In this document: positions 29,965 to 40,239 of the stretch, in pieces | Numbering within the stretch: position 1 is the first letter of the stretch | How the letters are laid out: every line of letters starts with the position of its first letter | Source: Nitrospirales bacterium | GTDB lineage: Bacteria > Nitrospirota > Nitrospiria > Nitrospirales > UBA8639 | Length of the DNA: 47,298 nucleotides | Assembly: GCA_021604365.1 (NCBI GenBank) | Contig: BQIZ01000007.1 | Location: forward strand, 1-47,298 | Reading direction: 5' to 3' | Notes under the pieces: generated by a model | The model's input: only the letters and a program-made list of their open reading frames with translations | The model's database searches: none | What the model was told of the DNA's origin: nothing | Made by a program: the position numbers and the translations under genes

Positions 29965-31548
29965 ATGAAAGCGAAACCCATGTCAAAGCAAAGTCATATA
30001 CCAAAGGCCGTGATTTATTGCCGCGTGTCCAGTACCGCCCAAGTCACCAAAGGTGATGGGTTGGGTTCACAAGAAACACGCTGCCGCGAGTACGCGAAAC
30101 ATAAACATTACGAGATTGTGGAAGTGTTTAAGGATGAAGGTATATCAGGTAGTTTGATTGACCGTCCTGGTATGCAAGCGATGCTGAAATTTCTACGAGC
30201 ACGGGAGACGAAACAAGATATCGTCATCATTGATGACATTAGCCGTCTGGCGCGTGGGCTGGAAGCACATATCCAACTTCGTATGGCCATTGGGGAAGCC
30301 GGGGGAAAGTTAGAAAGTCCTTCAATTGAATTTGGAGACGATAGTGATAGCCAGTTGGTGGAAAATCTTCTGGCTAGTGTCTCGCAACATCAGCGGCAGA
30401 AAAACACCGAACAGGTGGTTCACCGCATGCAAGCCCGGATGATGAACGGCTATTGGGTCTTTTTTCATCCGATCGGCTACCGCTATGAGCGCGTGAGCGG
30501 CCACGGCAAAATGCTGGTACGGGATGAACCACTCGCGTCCATTATCACTGAAACTCTAGAAGGCTATGCACGGGGTCGATTTGAAACGCAGAGCGAGGTC
30601 AAGCGGTTCCTGGAGTCTCATGAGGCCTTTCCAAGGGGGCGAGATGGGAAAGTCCATTATCAGCGGGTCAACAACTTGCTGGTGCAGGTCCTCTATTCAG
30701 GGTACATCACCTATTCCCCTTGGAATATCACACTCCATCCTGGGAAACATGAGCCCCTGATCAGTTATGAGACTTTCCAGGCTATTCAAAAGCGGCTAAA
30801 CGGACAAAGTAAAGCTCCAGCACGCAAGGACCTCAATGCGGACTTTCCGTTACGAGGGTTTGTCACCTGTGGATGCTGCGGCTCTGCCATGACGGCATGC
30901 TGGTCCAGAGGACGAGACCGGAGTTATCCGTATTATCTCTGTCCTCAGAAAGGTTGTGAAGCATACGGCAAATCGATCCGAAAGGAAATCTTAGAAAAAG
31001 AGTTTGAAACTCTTTTAAGCGAACTCCGGCCTTCACCCAATCTCTTTTACCTAGCTTTGGAGATGTTCAAAGAACTGTGGAGTCATCGGCAGCAACAAGC
31101 CAGACAAGAAGATCAACACATGCAGGGTGAGTTGCGCAGGATTGGGAAAAAGATTGATCAATTTCTTGACCGTATGGTGGAAGCAGACACCTCCATGCTT
31201 GTAAAAACCTATGAAAACAAGGTCAAGGACTTGCAGGAAAAACAGGTTATTTTAAACGAAAAAATCAAAAATTGTGGTCGTCCGCTCCAAAGCTTCGATG
31301 AGAGTTTTAGAACCGCGTTTGATTTCCTAGGAAACCCTTATAAACTCTGGAGTTCTGACCGTCTTGAGGATAAGAGAATGGTGCTGAGATTGGCGTTTTC
31401 TGAGAAATTACCCTATGACCGAAATGAAGGTTTTAGAACCGCCCCAACCGCCCTCCCCTTCAGGCTTTTAAGCGATTTGAAGGGGTGCGGAAATAGTATG
31501 GTGGAGGGCACGGGAGTTGAACCCGCGACCCCTACGTTGCGAACGTAG
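29965..31548 (+). CDS. Large serine recombinase
   Basis: AVIYCRVSSTAQVTKGDGLGSQETRCREYA resolvase N-terminus; recombinase domain; zinc ribbon CGCCGSAM...CPQKGC; C-terminus (GTGVEPATPTLRT) reads through antisense tRNA-Ala. Confidence 0.93.
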   Translation: MKAKPMSKQSHIPKAVIYCRVSSTAQVTKGDGLGSQETRCREYAKHKHYEIVEVFKDEGISGSLIDRPGMQAMLKFLRARETKQDIVIIDDISRLARGLEAHIQLRMAIGEAGGKLESPSIEFGDDSDSQLVENLLASVSQHQRQKNTEQVVHRMQARMMNGYWVFFHPIGYRYERVSGHGKMLVRDEPLASIITETLEGYARGRFETQSEVKRFLESHEAFPRGRDGKVHYQRVNNLLVQVLYSGYITYSPWNITLHPGKHEPLISYETFQAIQKRLNGQSKAPARKDLNADFPLRGFVTCGCCGSAMTACWSRGRDRSYPYYLCPQKGCEAYGKSIRKEILEKEFETLLSELRPSPNLFYLALEMFKELWSHRQQQARQEDQHMQGELRRIGKKIDQFLDRMVEADTSMLVKTYENKVKDLQEKQVILNEKIKNCGRPLQSFDESFRTAFDFLGNPYKLWSSDRLEDKRMVLRLAFSEKLPYDRNEGFRTAPTALPFRLLSDLKGCGNSMVEGTGVEPATPTLRT

Positions 31549-31574
31549 TGCTCTCCCAACTGAGCTAGCCCCCC
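31499..31574 (-). tRNA. tRNA-Ala (anticodon CGC), CCA encoded
   Basis: GGGGGGCTAGCTCAGTTGGGAGAGCACTACGTTCGCAACGTAGGGGTCGCGGGTTCAACTCCCGTGCCCTCCACCA folds as a cloverleaf; loop TTCGCAA. Confidence 0.95.
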
Positions 31575-31744
31575 ACACATGCGATTCGTGCTCTGTGAAG
31601 CGTTGGAAAGAAGAAAGCCTTATGAATTGAAAAATATCGAAGGATTATAACTGACTATTAGTCGGGTTGCCATCGCTGACCTATTTTTTTTGCCGGCCCG
31701 CATCCTCTCACGCGCCCATTAATCGTTTATTTCCCATAATTCGT

Positions 31745-32365
31745 TCAAGAAAGAATGTGAACCTGACGCCCCTCCAGATGTAATCGTTGTTGTGCCATCA
31801 GTTGAAGAGCCTGAGGATAACATTCATGCTCATTCTCCAATATACGAGCGGATAAGGATTCCACCGTATCCCCTTCAAGAATGGGCACGGCGGCTTGCAC
31901 AATAATAGGCCCTTCGTCGACCCCTTCCGTCACCAAATGCACCGTGCAACCGCTCACTTTTGCTCCCCACTCCAAGGCTTGGCGTTGCGCATCAAGTCCT
32001 GGAAACGCCGGCAGGAGGGAGGGATGGATATTAAAGATTTTCGATGGATACATCCGAATTAAAGTGGGTGTCACAATCCGCATGTATCCCGCCAGCGCCA
32101 CATATTTCACTCCATGGTGCTGAAGAAGGGCACCCATGGCCCGATCATAGGCTTCGCGAGGGTTGGTTTCCTGGGTAAAAGGTTTTGGATCCAGATAGAC
32201 TGTGGGAACGCCTCGTTCCTTCGCCCGCTCCAAACCCGCGGCATTGAGCTTGTTACTGGCCACGAGCTTGACCGTCGCATCCAACGAGCCACGATCAATG
32301 GCATCCAGAATGGCCATCAGATTTGATCCGCGGCCGGAGATTAAGACCCCAAGGGCAAGCGACAC
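31745..32365 (-). CDS. purN: Phosphoribosylglycinamide formyltransferase
   Basis: LGVLISGRGSNLMAILDAI...ALAGYMRIVTPTLI...NIHPSLLPAFPGLDAQRQALEWGAKVSGCTVHLV. Confidence 0.96.
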   Translation of the reverse strand: MSLALGVLISGRGSNLMAILDAIDRGSLDATVKLVASNKLNAAGLERAKERGVPTVYLDPKPFTQETNPREAYDRAMGALLQHHGVKYVALAGYMRIVTPTLIRMYPSKIFNIHPSLLPAFPGLDAQRQALEWGAKVSGCTVHLVTEGVDEGPIIVQAAVPILEGDTVESLSARILENEHECYPQALQLMAQQRLHLEGRQVHILS

Positions 32366-32377
32366 AGTTTCAACCTT

Positions 32378-33415
32378 CTAATGCGAATAACAAAGCTTTG
32401 GCTCAGAAGACGGGCGATCTCGAACCTCTCCAATGACAAAACCCGTCATCCCTTGTTCCTGAATTATGTCCAATATCCGGCTGGTTTCTTCAGGTGGGGC
32501 CACCACGACCAGACCAATTCCCATGTTAAACACGCGAAACATTTCGTCTTGATTAATGGCTCCGGCTTCTTGAAGAACTGTGAACAACGGGAGTGGCGCC
32601 CATGTGCTTCGATCGATGACCGCTTGGCAGGACTCCGGAATGACGCGTGGCACATTCCCTGTCATTCCCCCGCCGGTGATATGCGCCAGACCATGTAATC
32701 GGCTCTTCGACAATAAGGCTTTGACCAGCTTCACGTAAATAAAAGTCGGCTTGAGTAAGGCCTCTCCGACCGTGCCCGGCAACCCGGGTACCCGGGTCTG
32801 AGGAGACCACTCCTTCAGCTCAAGCACGACTCTACGCGCCAGAGAATAGCCATTACTATGAAGGCCACTCGACCCGACTCCAATCAACACATCCCCGTTT
32901 TTAATTTTTTCCGGGCCCAACATCTCTGATCGTTCCACCACGCCTACCGCAAAACCGGCCAGATCGTATTCGCCCTTCGGGTAACAGGAAGGCATTTCCG
33001 CCGTTTCTCCACCAATCAAGGCACAACCGGCCTGGCGACATCCCTCCGCAATTCCCTGAATAATCGCCTCTCCGACTTCCACCTCCAGATGGCCCGTCGC
33101 AAGATAATCCAGAAAAAAGAGGGGCTCCGCTCCGCTCACAATAATGTCGTTGACGCACATCGCCACCAAATCTATCCCGATCGAATCATGTTGATTCATT
33201 GAGGTGGCCATCTTGACCTTGGTGCCCACCCCATCCGTCCCGGACACCAGAATCGGCTCTCGATAGCGATCGGAAGGAAACCGAAAGAGACCGCCGAACC
33301 CTCCGATGTCCCCCAAGACTTCCGGACGGAAGGTCGAGCGAACCATGGGGCCAATGCGTTTGACAAACTCATCGCCTCGTTGAATATCTACTCCCGCTTC
33401 TCGATAAGTGGCCAT
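32378..33415 (-). CDS. purM: Phosphoribosylformylglycinamidine cyclo-ligase
   Basis: TYREAGVDIQRGDEFVKRI, GTDGVGTKVKMA, GGETAEMPSCY, HITGGGMTGNVPRV. Confidence 0.97.
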   Translation of the reverse strand: MATYREAGVDIQRGDEFVKRIGPMVRSTFRPEVLGDIGGFGGLFRFPSDRYREPILVSGTDGVGTKVKMATSMNQHDSIGIDLVAMCVNDIIVSGAEPLFFLDYLATGHLEVEVGEAIIQGIAEGCRQAGCALIGGETAEMPSCYPKGEYDLAGFAVGVVERSEMLGPEKIKNGDVLIGVGSSGLHSNGYSLARRVVLELKEWSPQTRVPGLPGTVGEALLKPTFIYVKLVKALLSKSRLHGLAHITGGGMTGNVPRVIPESCQAVIDRSTWAPLPLFTVLQEAGAINQDEMFRVFNMGIGLVVVAPPEETSRILDIIQEQGMTGFVIGEVRDRPSSEPKLCYSH

Positions 33416-33424
33416 GGCGTATCC

Positions 33425-34840
33425 TTAATCTCCGTCATCCGGTTCAGGTGCTGAAAGCGTCAATTCGACTAATGTTTCAAGATGTGCTGTCTGGGGAAAC
33501 ATATCAAAGGGTTGCATTCGCTGAATGGTATAGCCCTTTTCACATAATGATTTAATATCCCGGGCTAATGATGGGGCGTCGCAAGAAAGATAGAACAGTC
33601 TGGGGACTTGCAAGACTCCCAAGCGGTCCACAATTTTTGGATGAAGTCCCGCACGCGGTGGATCCAGGAGGATAACATCGTAGGCGCCGGATTTGACAGT
33701 CATGAGATAGGATTCGACCGAACTGATTCGCACACGACACCCTGCAATCTCATTAATGCGCAGGGACTCGCGGGCATCGTGGATGGCAAACGGATTCCCT
33801 TCCACACAGGTCACCTGAGCACCCTGGTTCGCGAGGCTGAGACCTAAAGGGCCGGTTCCGGCATACAACTCCAAAATTCGTTGCCCTTTAAGATTACCCA
33901 ACCACTCCCCTACCATCTTCCCCAACAATTCAAAGACGTCCCAGTTGGCCTGCATAAATGATCGATATCCTATTTTCAGGCGCAATCCTCCAAAGGCTTC
34001 CCATACATGATCGGCTCCTCGTACAATCGGCTCATGCCGCACACGGCGCCTCGAATCATGCTCCGGGGCATCCGCGCGCTCATAAATCCATCCCTTGATG
34101 TTGGGAATTTCAGAACAGGCGTGCATCAGACGCTCGACGTGTTCTTTGGTCACGGCTCGACCGCGGAATACCAACAGTCCCCCCTCCTCCAGTTGGGCCC
34201 ATCGGATTTCCACACTTTCTAAATTCATCCCATCAATGACCAAGGAGCGAAGGCTGGACCGGACAGCATCAATAACCGATCGCATTTTATCGTCCACCAA
34301 AAAACACGTGTCAACCGGTAGCAGTTGTTGAGTCCCTGATGCAAAAAATCCCAGGAATAATCCGTCCGGTCCCTCCCCGATTCCCATGCGCAGGACTTGC
34401 CGATAGCCATAGGGCCTCGGAGACGGGATCACTGGGGAAATCGGCACATCGAAAATTTTCCCAATCCGACAAAGGGTATCTTCCAGAATTAATCGTTTTT
34501 GAGAAAGTTGTTCTTCGTATTGCACATGCTGAAGCTGGCATCCCCCACATCGCCCGACGACGGGACAGGGTGGAACAACCCGGCTCTCAGCCGGATCCCG
34601 GACCTGGAGGATCTTCCCCTGGCTCACGCCTTTGCGCCGACTGAGTATCTCCACCTGTACGGCTTCACCGGGAATGCCACCACCACACAACACCACCTGA
34701 CCATCCACTCGTCCGAGACTGAATCCGCCTGCCACCAGTTTTTCAATCTGGAAAGGATGAGAAGATCCGGGAGACAACATTTCAGTAGAAGTAGGGGAAG
34801 GAGTCCTGCGAGGCTTAATGTTCGGGCCGGAGTTCAACAT
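33425..34840 (-). CDS. rlmD: 23S rRNA (uracil-C5)-methyltransferase RlmD-like
   Basis: TRAM-like N-terminus, CPVVGRCGGCQLQHVQYEEQLSQKR Fe-S motif, LDPPRAGLHPKIV, LSCDAPSLARDI. Confidence 0.88.
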   Translation of the reverse strand: MLNSGPNIKPRRTPSPTSTEMLSPGSSHPFQIEKLVAGGFSLGRVDGQVVLCGGGIPGEAVQVEILSRRKGVSQGKILQVRDPAESRVVPPCPVVGRCGGCQLQHVQYEEQLSQKRLILEDTLCRIGKIFDVPISPVIPSPRPYGYRQVLRMGIGEGPDGLFLGFFASGTQQLLPVDTCFLVDDKMRSVIDAVRSSLRSLVIDGMNLESVEIRWAQLEEGGLLVFRGRAVTKEHVERLMHACSEIPNIKGWIYERADAPEHDSRRRVRHEPIVRGADHVWEAFGGLRLKIGYRSFMQANWDVFELLGKMVGEWLGNLKGQRILELYAGTGPLGLSLANQGAQVTCVEGNPFAIHDARESLRINEIAGCRVRISSVESYLMTVKSGAYDVILLDPPRAGLHPKIVDRLGVLQVPRLFYLSCDAPSLARDIKSLCEKGYTIQRMQPFDMFPQTAHLETLVELTLSAPEPDDGD

Positions 34841-36188
34841 GAAGTAACTTAATCTTTCTGTGTAAATGACTACGCTCGATTTTCAATTCATCAGCGGTTT
34901 TGGAGACATTCCAATTATTCTCCCTGAGCTTAAGAGAAATGACCTCACGCTCAAAGGCATTGCGGGCTTCCCGGAGTGAGTCATAGTTGGTCCCCACGAC
35001 CAGGGAGGGCACTCCGCTAGGCGCCCGGCCCTGGAGAAACATCTCAACATCCGCCGCATCAATGATTGTCTTCGGCACCATGATGAGTAATCGCTCAATC
35101 AAATTCCGGAGTTCCCGAATATTTCCCGGCCAATCATGCCGTTGCAACGCCTCCATGCCTTGCGGACTAAACTCTTTAGGTTTTATGCCTTGTTCTTCCG
35201 AATGGAGTCGCAAAAAATGCTGAGCGAGTTCAGGGATATCATCACGACGCTCCTTGAGGGTCGGGACCACAATCGGCAGAACATTTAACCGGTAATAGAG
35301 ATCTTCACGGAAGGTCCCTTTTCCAATTTCTTCCGACAAATCTTTATTGGATGCCGCAATGACCCGGACCTGGACATTGATGAGTTTTGTTCCGCCAACC
35401 CGTGTAAATTGTTGCTCTTGAAGGGCACGCAACACTTTGGCTTGCGTGGCCAGACTCATGTCCCCAATTTCATCTAAAAACAGGGTTCCCCCGTCAGCCA
35501 GTTCAAACTTGCCACGTTTCATGGAACTGGCGCCACTGAAAGCCCCTTTTTCATGACCGAATAACTCACTCTCGATCAACGTTTCCGGAATCGCGGCACA
35601 ATTGATTTCCACAAAGGAACGATTATGCCGTGGGCTCTGCAAATGAATTGCGCGGGCGACAAGTTCCTTCCCTGTCCCATTGGCCCCGGCAATCAACACA
35701 CGGCTATTGGCTGGAGCCGCCATCGCAATCAGTTCGCGCAGCCGCTCCATAGCCGGCGAAGACCCCACCAATTCAAATCGCCGCTCCACCTGAATCCTGA
35801 GATTCAGGTTTTCCTCTTCCAGCTTGCGTTGGTGCAAGGCATTTCGCACCAATATCGTGACTTTTTCTAAATCTAAGGGTTTCTCTAAATAATCATAGGC
35901 ACCCAGTTTTGTGGATTTGACAGCGGTTTCAATGGATCCATGCCCGGACATCATCACAACTAAGATGTTGGGAAACTGGGTACGCAATCGCTTCAACGTC
36001 TCCAGCCCGTCCATCTCAGGCATCCAGATATCCAAAATGACCAGGTCTGGAACCTCACTTCGGACAATCTTGAGCGCCTCCAGGCCGCTCTTCGCCACCA
36101 GGACTTGATAGCCTTCATCCTCAAGAATGCTGCTTAAGGTATTGAGAATGGCTGGTTCGTCATCAATTAGACAAATGGTCTCGGCCAC
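34815..36188 (-). CDS. Sigma-54-dependent response regulator (NtrC/NtrX family)
   Basis: Receiver domain (ICLIDDEPAILNTL...VILDIWMPEMDGLE), AAA+ with GANGTGKELVARAIH, ESELFGHEKGAFSGA (GAFTGA variant), C-terminal HTH. Confidence 0.95.
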   Translation of the reverse strand: MAETICLIDDEPAILNTLSSILEDEGYQVLVAKSGLEALKIVRSEVPDLVILDIWMPEMDGLETLKRLRTQFPNILVVMMSGHGSIETAVKSTKLGAYDYLEKPLDLEKVTILVRNALHQRKLEEENLNLRIQVERRFELVGSSPAMERLRELIAMAAPANSRVLIAGANGTGKELVARAIHLQSPRHNRSFVEINCAAIPETLIESELFGHEKGAFSGASSMKRGKFELADGGTLFLDEIGDMSLATQAKVLRALQEQQFTRVGGTKLINVQVRVIAASNKDLSEEIGKGTFREDLYYRLNVLPIVVPTLKERRDDIPELAQHFLRLHSEEQGIKPKEFSPQGMEALQRHDWPGNIRELRNLIERLLIMVPKTIIDAADVEMFLQGRAPSGVPSLVVGTNYDSLREARNAFEREVISLKLRENNWNVSKTADELKIERSHLHRKIKLLHVELRPEH

Positions 36189-36290
36189 AATATGACCTCC
36201 ATCGGGTGTGTAATGAGTGGTCCCTCACGCGTGTCTTGCAAAACAACCCTTCCGGAAAAAAGACGGTCCAGCCACTGACGTTCTCCTCCC

Positions 36291-38609
36291 CTACAACGGC
36301 AACTCGAATGTAAATAACGCACCTTTTGGATGATGATTCTCGGCATGAATGGTACCATTGTGATCGGAGATTATACGGTGCACAATGGCTAACCCCAACC
36401 CTGTACCCGTTCGCTTTTTTGAAAAATACGGCACGAACAACATTTTGTGATCATCGGGCTGAATACCTATCCCTTCATCTGCCACCCTGACTACGGCCCG
36501 ATGCCGGCGCCAATCGCACTCCATCGTCACCCAAAGACGGCCGTGATCATTCATGGCCTGAATCGCATTATCAAACAAATTGACCAGCACCCGGTGCATC
36601 TGCTCCGGATCGCAACTCAGGGATGGAAGGCCTTCATCTAATTCAACAATAAATTCTATATCCCGATGAGCCCCCCTATAGAGGGAGATCACTTTCTCAA
36701 TAATGTCATGGAGCGAAGTCTTCCGCATCTGAGGAAGCGGCATCCTGGCATATTTTGAAAACTCATCAACCATCCCTTTTAACCGGGTAACTTCGCTAAT
36801 GATGACACCGGTAGCTTGATCGAAAATTTCATCAAACCCTGTAGATTTTTCTGCGTATTTTTTTCGCAATCGTTGAGCAGACAATTGTATCGGGGTTAAG
36901 GGATTCTTAATTTCGTGAGCAATGCGTTGCGCCACTTCCTGCCAGGCCGCTGTTTTCTGCGCCTTAATGAATTCCGTCCGATCTTCAAAGACAAACACAA
37001 AGCCCAGGTCCAAGCCGGCCTCGTTTTGCATTCTGGAAATATTCAGGCCTACCGTCAAGAGGCGGCCGTTGGGTGTTTCCATCTGGCCATCCAAAGACAC
37101 ACTTTCCGTCTGTTCCTGGAGCATCTGGTCATAGGCTTTCTGAAACAATTGCAAGTTGAAGGACTTGAACGCGTCATGGACCGGTCGTCCGCGCAAATCG
37201 TCTCCCTTCACTCCCATAATCCGCTCTGCAGAGGGGTTAAAAGTAGAGATCAGACCGGCCATATCGATCGATAACACTCCGGCGGCAATGGTTTCTACCA
37301 CAGCTTCGGTGTAGGCCCGCCGTTGGTCGATCTCCACATTGGATCGTACCAGCGACATATTCACTTCTTCCAAACTGGTTTTACTGGTACGCAAATCGGC
37401 CGTCATCCGATTAAACGACTGGACCAACGTCCCGATTTCATCCGTCGCCTTGACGTCGATTTTCACATCCAAATTACCCTTAGCAACAGCCTCGGTCCCT
37501 TCAGCTAATCGTTGAATGGGGACGGTAATCCCTCGGGCAACATAAAACCCAAACCAGGTGGCGCCAAATAAAATAAGCACAGTCACCACAGCCACAAACA
37601 AGTAGGCTCCCCCCTTGATCGGATTTTTCATGGATAGAATCTGCCGATACTCCTCAAATTGTTTGGCAATTCCATCCATTTTCATCACCAAGGCTTCCGG
37701 CACATAGGACGACACCACCACAACGCCAAACACCCGGTCAGTTTGACCATTCCCTCGAATCGGCGCTGCCGCCCGAATAAGTTTCCCCACCGGAGCTTCC
37801 TGGGCTGATGACATTGGCTGACCCGTATCTAAAACATGGAGCACCAATTGCCCCACAGGGAGGCTCAACACCGCATCAGACAATTTGGGATCCATCATGC
37901 GGGCCAAGGTTTCCATTTTGGGTGAAAAGACCTCTACCCCAGCTAAATGATATTCCTGCTGCATGCGGGCCATGATGGCTCGCAATAATTCCCGATGTTC
38001 CGGTTTTAAAATATCTTCCCGGAAAATTTCTTTGCTAATGGCGCGCGCCGTATCCGCCGTTAATGACTCACGCTCCTCCTGATAGAGATGCGCGACTTCT
38101 TCCGAATCCCGTAAGACATGCATGATTTGATCATTAAACCACACGTCGATGACTTCACTGATGACCCCACTCGCCACCAAAGCCAGCAGCACGGTGGGGA
38201 TCAGCGCAAAGCCGATAAAGGCCGCGACCAACTTTGACCGGAACCCCTTCCCCAGCAGCTTATGACGTTTTTCGAAAAAGGCTCGAATTAAATTTCGAGA
38301 CAAGAGGAGGGTGAGCGCCACCAAACCCACGCTATCCAGATACACCAGAAATAGTACCAGGGCATAGCTGGGACTCGGAAGAATCGAATCCGGTTGCAGA
38401 GGGCCTGATAAGCCATACCGCGCGTAATAGAGGGTAAGGGCCAGACAGGGTAGGAGTAAGACCAGCACAATCCAGACCGGTCTATAATGATGCCGTTTTT
38501 GTTTCGATGAAGAACTGTGAGAGGAGATACCCGGCTCGATGGACGCAGACGGTGGCCCCGTTCGGGGAAATTTCCGGGATTCAGTGAGCGGTTCTGAAAG
38601 AAGGTTCAC
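36291..38609 (-). CDS. NtrY-like sensor histidine kinase (HAMP, PAS, HisKA, HATPase)
   Basis: AHEIKNPLTPIQLSAQRLRKKY H-box, HAMP segment, TGTGLGLAIVHRII. Confidence 0.95.
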   Translation of the reverse strand: MNLLSEPLTESRKFPRTGPPSASIEPGISSHSSSSKQKRHHYRPVWIVLVLLLPCLALTLYYARYGLSGPLQPDSILPSPSYALVLFLVYLDSVGLVALTLLLSRNLIRAFFEKRHKLLGKGFRSKLVAAFIGFALIPTVLLALVASGVISEVIDVWFNDQIMHVLRDSEEVAHLYQEERESLTADTARAISKEIFREDILKPEHRELLRAIMARMQQEYHLAGVEVFSPKMETLARMMDPKLSDAVLSLPVGQLVLHVLDTGQPMSSAQEAPVGKLIRAAAPIRGNGQTDRVFGVVVVSSYVPEALVMKMDGIAKQFEEYRQILSMKNPIKGGAYLFVAVVTVLILFGATWFGFYVARGITVPIQRLAEGTEAVAKGNLDVKIDVKATDEIGTLVQSFNRMTADLRTSKTSLEEVNMSLVRSNVEIDQRRAYTEAVVETIAAGVLSIDMAGLISTFNPSAERIMGVKGDDLRGRPVHDAFKSFNLQLFQKAYDQMLQEQTESVSLDGQMETPNGRLLTVGLNISRMQNEAGLDLGFVFVFEDRTEFIKAQKTAAWQEVAQRIAHEIKNPLTPIQLSAQRLRKKYAEKSTGFDEIFDQATGVIISEVTRLKGMVDEFSKYARMPLPQMRKTSLHDIIEKVISLYRGAHRDIEFIVELDEGLPSLSCDPEQMHRVLVNLFDNAIQAMNDHGRLWVTMECDWRRHRAVVRVADEGIGIQPDDHKMLFVPYFSKKRTGTGLGLAIVHRIISDHNGTIHAENHHPKGALFTFELPL

Positions 38610-38786
38610 GGCATGTCAGTCGGAGAATAACACCCAAGGGCTAGACAACTATGACCATTATTGATCAAGAACGGTATCTTCGCAAGGTGCGACCACATAC
38701 CCTCTGTCGATCTACCTGTCTGCCTCAAGCCGAAAGAAGAAGCACTCGCCCGGAAGTTTGTGGGAAGGAAAAGGATTCGCCAGCAA

Positions 38787-39188
38787 TTAGGGGGAAACCA
38801 TACTGCCCTTACCTGACGTTAAGCTGACATATTTCATCCGCAGGGTGTAGAGCATATCTCCTAAGACGGACGCTTCTTCAGACGACAGATTTCCTTTGGT
38901 CTTCTCTTCCAGCAAGGATAAGATGTCCACAATTTCCTTGGCTTGTGGAAGATTCACGGGAGGTGGGGGCTGTTGAGGATCCAAAGTCTCTCCCATCAGC
39001 ATGAGAGAAGAGGTTCCGAGAGAAAAGACAAACGATGAAAATGACAATGGAGCATGAGGTGCATGGGGTGATTCCGCCGAAGAAACGGGTTCCGCCGGTG
39101 GATTCTTTGCCTCCGGAGGCGTGGAAGCCTCTGGCTCCGATCGCCCTCGTTTATCCCGAATTACAAAACCTTGTTCTTCCTCGCTCAT
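38787..39188 (-). CDS. DUF1844 family protein
   Basis: FSSFVFSLGTSSLMLMGETLDP...LPQAKEIVDILSLLEEKTKGNLSSEE. Confidence 0.85.
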   Translation of the reverse strand: MSEEEQGFVIRDKRGRSEPEASTPPEAKNPPAEPVSSAESPHAPHAPLSFSSFVFSLGTSSLMLMGETLDPQQPPPPVNLPQAKEIVDILSLLEEKTKGNLSSEEASVLGDMLYTLRMKYVSLTSGKGSMVSP

Positions 39189-39306
39189 CGAACACCTCCT
39201 CCTCTAGTGAGAAAACAGTAGCACTAACCAATGGGCTCTATCAAGAATCAGGGACTTACACTGAGAAAGAAAACGGGTATAATGCCCTCGCGCCATACTT
39301 ATATTT

Positions 39307-40239
39307 TTGGGCAACTTGATGAATCAACCATCTTCAGAGCCTTCCCCCTCCGCTCCTCCGACAAAATGTTTGTCAGATTTACTGGCAATCATGGGAAAAT
39401 TGCGTGGACCGGACGGCTGCCCTTGGGACCGTGAACAAACCAGCCAGTCCTTAAAACCCCATCTTCTTGAGGAAGTCTATGAGGTGCTGGAGGCCATAGA
39501 TACCGGGAAGCCTTCCGCCCTCAGGGAAGAATTAGGAGACCTCTTACTTCAGATTGTGTTTCATACACAAATTGCCTCAGAACAGAACCATTTTTCATTC
39601 GATGATGTGGCCAACGGATTAGCCGATAAACTCATTCGACGCCACCCCCACGTTTTCCAACCGACCACCGATCCTACTTCTATCACAACGGCACAAGATG
39701 TGAGCCGGCAATGGGATCAACTCAAACAACAAGAACAAGCCACCCAACCGGGGCCTCAGTCAGTTTTACAGGGGGTTCCCAAAATTGCCCCAGCCCTCCA
39801 GCGTGCATTTCAAGTTCAAAAACGGGCTTCTCATGCAGGATTTGATTGGGAGAGGATTGAGCCGGCTTTGGAAAAATTCCAAGAAGAATTAAATGAATTA
39901 TATACGGCCGTTGCGGAAAGTATTCCACGGACTCAGGAAGGGACTCTTCGGCCACCGAACCTCCCTGTTCAAAACACCATCGAAGAAGAGTTAGGCGATG
40001 CGTTCTTTGCGTTAGTAAATGTCTCCCGATTCCTTCGAATCAACCCTGAAGAGGCATTACGCCGCGCCACCAATAAATTTATCTCCAGGTTTCATTTCGT
40101 TGAATCACAAGCGACGTTGGCAGGAAAGGATCTTCGCGACTATACACTTCCGCAACTCGACAAATGGTGGGATGCGGCCAAACACCTGGAGCGTCAAACT
40201 CCACAAACATCCGAAAGCATCAAAGGAACGAAAACGTGA
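39307..40239 (+). CDS. mazG: Nucleoside triphosphate pyrophosphohydrolase MazG
   Basis: LRGPDGCPWDREQTSQSLKPHLLEEVYEVLEAI...LREELGDLLLQIVFH. Confidence 0.94.
   Translation: MGNLMNQPSSEPSPSAPPTKCLSDLLAIMGKLRGPDGCPWDREQTSQSLKPHLLEEVYEVLEAIDTGKPSALREELGDLLLQIVFHTQIASEQNHFSFDDVANGLADKLIRRHPHVFQPTTDPTSITTAQDVSRQWDQLKQQEQATQPGPQSVLQGVPKIAPALQRAFQVQKRASHAGFDWERIEPALEKFQEELNELYTAVAESIPRTQEGTLRPPNLPVQNTIEEELGDAFFALVNVSRFLRINPEEALRRATNKFISRFHFVESQATLAGKDLRDYTLPQLDKWWDAAKHLERQTPQTSESIKGTKT

Larger units (their letters stand above)
21698..31506. mobile_element. Putative integrative mobilizable element (MobC/relaxase, cargo, BrnTA, large serine recombinase) inserted at tRNA-Ala 3' end
   Basis: Mobilization genes at left, recombinase abutting the tRNA gene at right; 9-bp ATGGTGGAG at 21698-21706 and 31498-31506. 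Left boundary is an inference. Confidence 0.55.
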
